From assembly GCA_016793415.1 (NCBI GenBank), contig JAEUMC010000774.1:1-9324 (forward strand): a stretch of DNA of 9,324 bases, read 5' to 3'. A program made the translations under genes and the position numbers. Under the pieces are notes generated by a model. That model did no database searches, was not told where the DNA came from, and saw only the letters and a list, made by a program, of their open reading frames with translations. Positions 6,013-9,324 of the stretch are shown piece after piece; the first letter of the stretch is position 1; every line of letters begins with the position of its first letter. Origin of the DNA: Devosia sp. GTDB taxonomy: Bacteria; Pseudomonadota; Alphaproteobacteria; Rhizobiales; Devosiaceae.

Positions 6013-6207
6013 ATGTCCGATGACCCCAAGAAGCCCGACAGCCCGTTCCGCCTCAACAGCGCCCGCATCGTGCTGCTGCTACTCGGCGCGCTGCTCCTGA
6101 CCTACACCGTCTCGGCCCTGCTCGGCGGGCTCGGCAACTACCAGCAGCTCAAGGAAGCAGCGCAGGCGCCGGCTGCCGAGTCCACCGGCACCACGCCCTC
6201 GCCCTGA
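6013..6207 (+). CDS. small single-pass membrane protein of unknown function
   Basis: The 64-residue product is not recognised. It has a short charged N-terminus (MSDDPKKPDSPFRLNSAR, residues 1-18), one hydrophobic segment at about 19-40 (IVLLLLGALLLTYTVSALLG), and a polar Ala/Pro/Thr-rich tail. The positive charges before the helix suggest an inner-membrane protein with the N-terminus inside and the tail in the periplasm. GGAGGG (5994-5999) upstream is a good Shine-Dalgarno sequence, but its 13-nt spacing to the ATG is long. No better start exists in frame. The gene converges on mnmA with only 24 bp between their stops, and it is divergent from the sigma/VWA pair; no functional link is evident. 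Amphipathic codon pattern, hydrophobic helix and the Shine-Dalgarno sequence favour a real gene over a chance frame. Confidence 0.65.
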   Translation: MSDDPKKPDSPFRLNSARIVLLLLGALLLTYTVSALLGGLGNYQQLKEAAQAPAAESTGTTPSP

Positions 6208-6231
6208 CCAAGCACTGCAGCGGCGCGAGGC

Positions 6232-7392
6232 TCAGGCCACCAGCGCCTGCGGCACCGCTTCGGCGATGAAGCCGCCGCCCAGCACTTCGCTGGTTTCGCT
6301 CTCGTCGGCGTAGAACACGCAGGCCTGCCCCGGCGAGATGCCGTATTCGCCGGCGAACAGCGTGACGAACACTTCGCCATCGGCCATGTGCACGGCGCCC
6401 GACTGCGGCGGCCGGGTCGAGCGCACCTTGACCTCGATCGGCATGCCATTTCCGGCAGCCAGCGACGCCAGTTCGCGCTCGCCCAGCCAGTTCACGTCGC
6501 GCAGCCGCACTGTCTTGGTCATCAGCGCCTCGCGCGGCCCGACGATGACCCGGCCGGTACGATGTTCGAGCTTGACCACATAGAGCGGCTCACCCGCGGC
6601 GACGCCGAGGCCCTTGCGCTGGCCGATGGTGTAATTGACGATCCCCTCGTGCATGCCCAGCACGCGCCCGTCGAGATGGACGATCTCGCCCTCGGCCAGC
6701 GCCTCGGGGTGCATCTTGCGGATCACGTCGGCATACTTGCCCTGCGGCACGAAGCAGATGTCCTGGCTGTCGTGCTTTTCGGCGATCTCCAGCCCGAACT
6801 CGCGCGCCAGCTCACGCACATCAGGCTTGGTCATGCCGCCAAGCGGGAAGCGGAGGAACTCGAGCTGCTGTTCGGTGGTGGCGAACAGGAAGTAGCTCTG
6901 GTCGCGCGAGTCATCGACCGGCCGGAACAGCCGGCGCTTGCCGTCGACAAGCTTGGATTGCACGTAATGCCCGGTCGCCAGCACGTCGGCGCCCAGGTCC
7001 TTGGCCACTTCCATCAGGTCGACGAACTTGACGCTCTGGTTGCAGGCGATGCACGGCACCGGCGTCTCGCCCTGCCGATAGGCATTGGCGAACGGCTCCA
7101 TCACCGAGTTCTTGAAGCGCTCTTCATAGTCGAGCACGTAGTGCGGGATGCCCAGCGCCTGCGCCACCCGGCGTGCGTCATGGATATCCTGGCCGGCGCA
7201 ACAGGCGCCCTTGCGGTGCGTCGCCTCGCCATGGTCGTAAAGCTGCAGGGTCACGCCCACCACATCGTAGCCTTCACGGGCCAGCAGCCCTGCGACTACG
7301 GAACTATCGACGCCCCCCGACATCGCGACCACGACGCGCGTGTCCTCGGGACGCTTGGGCAAATCAAGCGAATTCAGGTCCATATCTCTCAT
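6232..7392 (-). CDS. mnmA: tRNA-specific 2-thiouridylase MnmA
   Basis: The 386-residue enzyme makes the 2-thio group of wobble uridine U34 in tRNA-Lys, tRNA-Glu and tRNA-Gln, using ATP and sulfur delivered as a persulfide. The ATP pyrophosphatase PP-loop SGGVDSS is at residues 25-31. By comparison with E. coli MnmA (Cys102, Cys199), the nucleophile is Cys117 in [11 protein letters not shown] and the persulfide cysteine is Cys213 in [10 protein letters not shown]. The central segment ATGHYVQ (139-145), DQSYFLF (164-170) and [10 protein letters not shown] (255-264) are family hallmarks, followed by the C-terminal beta-barrel part. Length is near the family norm (about 370). The start at 7392 is uncertain: ATG at 7383 is in frame 9 bp downstream and neither has a strong Shine-Dalgarno sequence. 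A good promoter (7425-7453) lies upstream and gives a leader of about 26 nt. It looks monocistronic and convergent with the small membrane-protein gene. Confidence 0.97.
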   Translation of the reverse strand: MRDMDLNSLDLPKRPEDTRVVVAMSGGVDSSVVAGLLAREGYDVVGVTLQLYDHGEATHRKGACCAGQDIHDARRVAQALGIPHYVLDYEERFKNSVMEPFANAYRQGETPVPCIACNQSVKFVDLMEVAKDLGADVLATGHYVQSKLVDGKRRLFRPVDDSRDQSYFLFATTEQQLEFLRFPLGGMTKPDVRELAREFGLEIAEKHDSQDICFVPQGKYADVIRKMHPEALAEGEIVHLDGRVLGMHEGIVNYTIGQRKGLGVAAGEPLYVVKLEHRTGRVIVGPREALMTKTVRLRDVNWLGERELASLAAGNGMPIEVKVRSTRPPQSGAVHMADGEVFVTLFAGEYGISPGQACVFYADESETSEVLGGGFIAEAVPQALVA

Positions 7393-7424
7393 CCAGAAGG
7401 GTTCAAGGTCCGACGGATCGGCGC

Positions 7425-7453
7425 GGTATAGTCGTTCTCACGGGCGGTGTCAC
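7425..7453 (-). promoter_or_regulatory. sigma-70 promoter of mnmA
   Basis: On the minus strand GTGACA (7453-7448, 5 of 6 to TTGACA) and TATACC (7430-7425, 4 of 6 to TATAAT; CTATAC matches the alphaproteobacterial CTATAT form) are separated by exactly 17 bp. Transcription would begin near 7418, about 26 nt before the mnmA start codon. Confidence 0.7.
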
Positions 7454-7487
7454 GTGCCCTGCCCCATCCGGTGCGGCCTCGCAGTAA

Positions 7488-7504
7488 CCCGGCAAATTCT
7501 GCCG
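7488..7504 (+). promoter_or_regulatory. ftr-like (FlbD-type) enhancer element, copy 1
   Basis: CCCGGCAAATTCTGCCG contains the inverted arms CGGCA/TGCCG around AATTC. It resembles the ftr/II-1 elements bound by FlbD at Caulobacter sigma-54 flagellar promoters, recalled as C-CGGC--AAA--GC-G. It lies about 75 bp upstream of the fliK sigma-54 promoter, a normal enhancer position. Confidence 0.55.
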
Positions 7505-7506
7505 CA

Positions 7507-7523
7507 ACCGGCGCAATCTGCCG
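7507..7523 (+). promoter_or_regulatory. ftr-like (FlbD-type) enhancer element, copy 2
   Basis: ACCGGCGCAATCTGCCG matches copy 1 at 13 of 17 positions and starts 19 bp after it, close to two helical turns, so two activator dimers could bind on one face of the DNA. The conserved parts are CCGGC and TCTGCCG, which are the likely contact bases. Confidence 0.55.
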
Positions 7524-7577
7524 TGATCCATCCTCCCACCCCACCGCCAACCCATTGAAACTCTTCACCTCGCCATC

Positions 7578-7593
7578 CGGCATGCGCCTTGCA
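7578..7593 (+). promoter_or_regulatory. sigma-54 (RpoN) promoter of fliK
   Basis: CGGCAT (7578-7583), 5 nt, then TTGCA (7589-7593) fits the TGGCAC-N5-TTGCA consensus with the invariant GG at -24 and GC at -12 correctly spaced. The predicted transcription start is near 7604, 27 nt before the GTG at 7631. Tandem ftr-like sites lie upstream, as expected for a promoter needing an enhancer-binding activator. Confidence 0.65.
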
Positions 7594-7621
7594 TCGCACT
7601 CATCGGAGCATTGTGTCCCGC

Positions 7622-7625
7622 GAGG
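7622..7625 (+). promoter_or_regulatory. Shine-Dalgarno sequence deciding the fliK GTG start
   Basis: GAGG lies 5 nt before GTG 7631. The competing GGAG at 7605-7608 before GTG 7613 is only 4 nt away from it and would sit at the extreme 5' end of the predicted sigma-54 transcript, so 7631 is preferred. Confidence 0.55.
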
Positions 7626-7630
7626 CGTTT

Positions 7631-9324
7631 GTGACGGATACGGTTGGATTTGCACCTTCGACGACGCCTGGTCTGGTGACCGGCGGGACTGCGGCCGACG
7701 CAGATGGCGGCGCGCCGGAGGGCCTGTTCGCCGCATTGCTCGCCCTGCTGGCGCCCGGCCAGACGATCGACGCCGCCACCGATGTTGCGGCACCCGATAC
7801 AGCCGCATCCGATGCGACCGACAAGATCACCTCCACCGACTTCGCGGCGCTCATTCAGACGCTCGCCGCCGCAGCCACCTCACCCGCAAAAGAGCCCGAA
7901 GCGGCCGAAGGTGAGCCAGAAGCCGCCGACGCCGCCGAGGACTCGTCGGAAGCCGCCGCCATCGGTGGCAAGCTCGATGATCCCGACAAGCTGCAGGGCA
8001 AATCGCTGCTCAAGGATCTGGGCGATGCACTGCTTGCGCTCAACGACAGCATCGAGGCCGGGCAACCGGTCGATCCGGCGCTGGAAAAGAAGCTCAGCGA
8101 GGCGGTCGACGCCCTCGCCATCTATCTGGGCGCCCTCACCCCGACCAGCACGCCCACCGCCCGGATCAGCGCGCTGGCCAGCGGCGACGGCGCCATTCCG
8201 GCTGCCGGCGATCCGCTGCCCGCTCCCGCGGCGCCCCCTGTCCCTGCCCCACCCGCAGCGGTACCGGCCGTGGTTGCGCCCGTAGCCGCCGTGCCAGAGG
8301 CCAGCCCAGCCGCCAGTTCAACCGACGCGTCCGATGCGCCTGAGCCGTTCGCGCAACTGGTGGCAGAGCTTGCCACCGATGGTGACGACGCCCCCGACGC
8401 CACCGCCCCCGAACCGGCTCCGGCCAAAGGCGCAACGACGCTCGAGCAGGCGCCGCCGGCCCTGCGTCAGTTGGGCCTCGTCATCGGCAAGCTCAGCGAG
8501 AAACTGGCGGCCCAGGATCCCGAGCTCGCAAAAAAGCTCGACGCTCTCGCCGAAACGCTGAAATCCGGCACGCTGCCGGACGCGCTGAAGACGGCGCTCG
8601 GCCAGGATGCGGCGGCTACCGAGCGTGAGCTGAAACGCATCGTCGAGGCTCTGGCGACACCCAGGCCGGCCGCAGCCAACCCGGTGGAAGCGAAGACCTT
8701 CAGCCCGCCGACGCTCGAATTGCCGCAGGCAGTGGTGGCACCGGCCAGGAAGGACGAGCCGGCGACAGCCGTCGCCGCAGCGCCCGAACCCGCGCCGAAA
8801 CTCGAGCCCAATGAGCCCGAGCTTGCCCGCCCGATCGCCGCTGCAAGCCCTGTGAAAGTCGACAAGCCCGAGGCCGCCGAAAGCAAGCCGGCGGCCGCGG
8901 CGGCTCAGCCAGCGCAGCCCCAGCCTGCCGCCACCGATCCCGCTGCCGCCGCAGCGCAGCAGACCCAGCCGGCTGCCGTCCCCGTCGCCCGAACCATTCA
9001 TGCCGCCTACCAGGCGCCGGTGCAGCAGGTGAACCTGCCGCAGGTCGCCTTCGAGGTGGTGCGCCAGTTCGAGGCCGGCAACACCCGCTTCCAGATCCGC
9101 CTCGATCCACCCGAACTCGGCCGCATCGACGTGAAGCTCGACGTCGACAAATCCGGCACCGTCAATGCTCGCCTCACCGTCGAGCGCCCCGAAACGCTCG
9201 ACCTGATGCAGCGCGATCAGCGCGCCCTGCAGCAGGCGCTGCAGCAGGCGGGGCTGGATGGGCAGAAGACCAATCTCGAATTCTCGCTGCGCCAGAACCC
9301 CTTCGCCCAGCAGGGCGGCATGGG
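7631..9324 (+). CDS. fliK: flagellar hook-length control protein FliK, 3' end beyond window
   Basis: An uninterrupted frame with a GTG start runs off the right edge; 564 residues are visible. The C-terminal part, from about residue 468, is the FliK Flg_hook domain. Its signature IRLDPPELGRIDVKLDV (489-505) is followed by GTVNARLTVERPETLDLMQ (509-527) and a Gln-rich helix ending in LEFSLRQNPFAQQ. The first 465 residues are Ala/Pro/Glu-rich and mostly disordered, as expected for the secreted ruler portion. FliK is exported by the flagellar type III system and switches its specificity from hook to filament substrates when the hook is complete. Two helical segments (129-169 and 279-320) look like a diverged internal repeat. 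GTG 7631 is chosen from the Shine-Dalgarno sequence and the predicted sigma-54 transcript start; GTG 7613 and TTG 7589 are in-frame alternatives after the TGA at 7556. Genes further right are probably flagellar too. Confidence 0.9.
   Translation, partial: MTDTVGFAPSTTPGLVTGGTAADADGGAPEGLFAALLALLAPGQTIDAATDVAAPDTAASDATDKITSTDFAALIQTLAAAATSPAKEPEAAEGEPEAADAAEDSSEAAAIGGKLDDPDKLQGKSLLKDLGDALLALNDSIEAGQPVDPALEKKLSEAVDALAIYLGALTPTSTPTARISALASGDGAIPAAGDPLPAPAAPPVPAPPAAVPAVVAPVAAVPEASPAASSTDASDAPEPFAQLVAELATDGDDAPDATAPEPAPAKGATTLEQAPPALRQLGLVIGKLSEKLAAQDPELAKKLDALAETLKSGTLPDALKTALGQDAAATERELKRIVEALATPRPAAANPVEAKTFSPPTLELPQAVVAPARKDEPATAVAAAPEPAPKLEPNEPELARPIAAASPVKVDKPEAAESKPAAAAAQPAQPQPAATDPAAAAAQQTQPAAVPVARTIHAAYQAPVQQVNLPQVAFEVVRQFEAGNTRFQIRLDPPELGRIDVKLDVDKSGTVNARLTVERPETLDLMQRDQRALQQALQQAGLDGQKTNLEFSLRQNPFAQQGGM

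Noticed and set aside
6388..7431. Open frame of 347 codons on the plus strand opposite mnmA
   Set aside because: It is antisense to mnmA, which has an intact PP-loop and both catalytic cysteines. The translated frame shows no domain and lacks a ribosome binding site.
8318..9001. Minus-strand frame of 227 codons (Gly/Arg-rich) within fliK
   Set aside because: The plus-strand fliK frame is open through the whole region and ends in a clear FliK domain. The Gly/Arg composition is what Ala/Pro/Glu codons give when read backwards.

Overview
The window is high-GC DNA from an alphaproteobacterium. A Hyphomicrobiales (rhizobia/Devosia-like) source is the best guess. The support is a perfect GTTC-N7-GTTC LexA box of the alphaproteobacterial type, an mnmA promoter of the form GTGACA-N17-TATACC, GC-rich intergenic palindromes of the CCCTCCCCC/GGGGGAGGG class, and a flagellar gene with a sigma-54 promoter and FlbD/ftr-like sites. 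The genus call is inference. The genes look chromosomal; no transposase, integrase, tRNA, rRNA or CRISPR array was seen.

Layout. (1) 1-1704, minus strand: a two-gene DNA-repair-like operon, a radical SAM protein followed with a TGATG overlap by a DUF4130 protein (the partner family that is often fused to a UdgX-type uracil-DNA glycosylase domain), cut by the window edge. A LexA box lies 2 nt before the first start codon. (2) 1705-1905: divergent promoter region with the LexA box and a 23-bp near-palindrome. (3) 1906-2856, plus: a two-domain VOC-family ring-cleaving dioxygenase with an intact His/His/Glu metal triad. (4) 2857-2955: convergent spacer with two strong hairpins. (5) 2956-5690, minus: an ECF sigma factor gene overlapping (ATGA) a membrane-anchored von Willebrand factor A (VWA) protein of the YfbK type. 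(6) 5691-6012: spacer dominated by a 147-bp nested inverted repeat. (7) 6013-6207, plus: a 64-aa single-pass membrane protein of unknown function. (8) 6232-7392, minus: mnmA, the tRNA 2-thiouridylase gene, with a readable promoter. (9) 7393-7630: divergent region with the mnmA promoter and, facing right, tandem ftr-like elements plus a sigma-54 promoter. (10) 7631-9324, plus: flagellar hook-length control gene fliK, starting with GTG and running off the right edge.

How the parts relate. The radical SAM/DUF4130 pair is a recognised but uncharacterised partnership, and the LexA box ties it to the SOS response. The sigma/VWA pair looks like a coupled signalling unit in which the VWA protein's short cytoplasmic segment could control the sigma factor. 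The fliK control region suggests sigma-54/FlbD-type hierarchical flagellar control. The remaining genes (dioxygenase, small membrane protein, mnmA) show no evident functional link to their neighbours.
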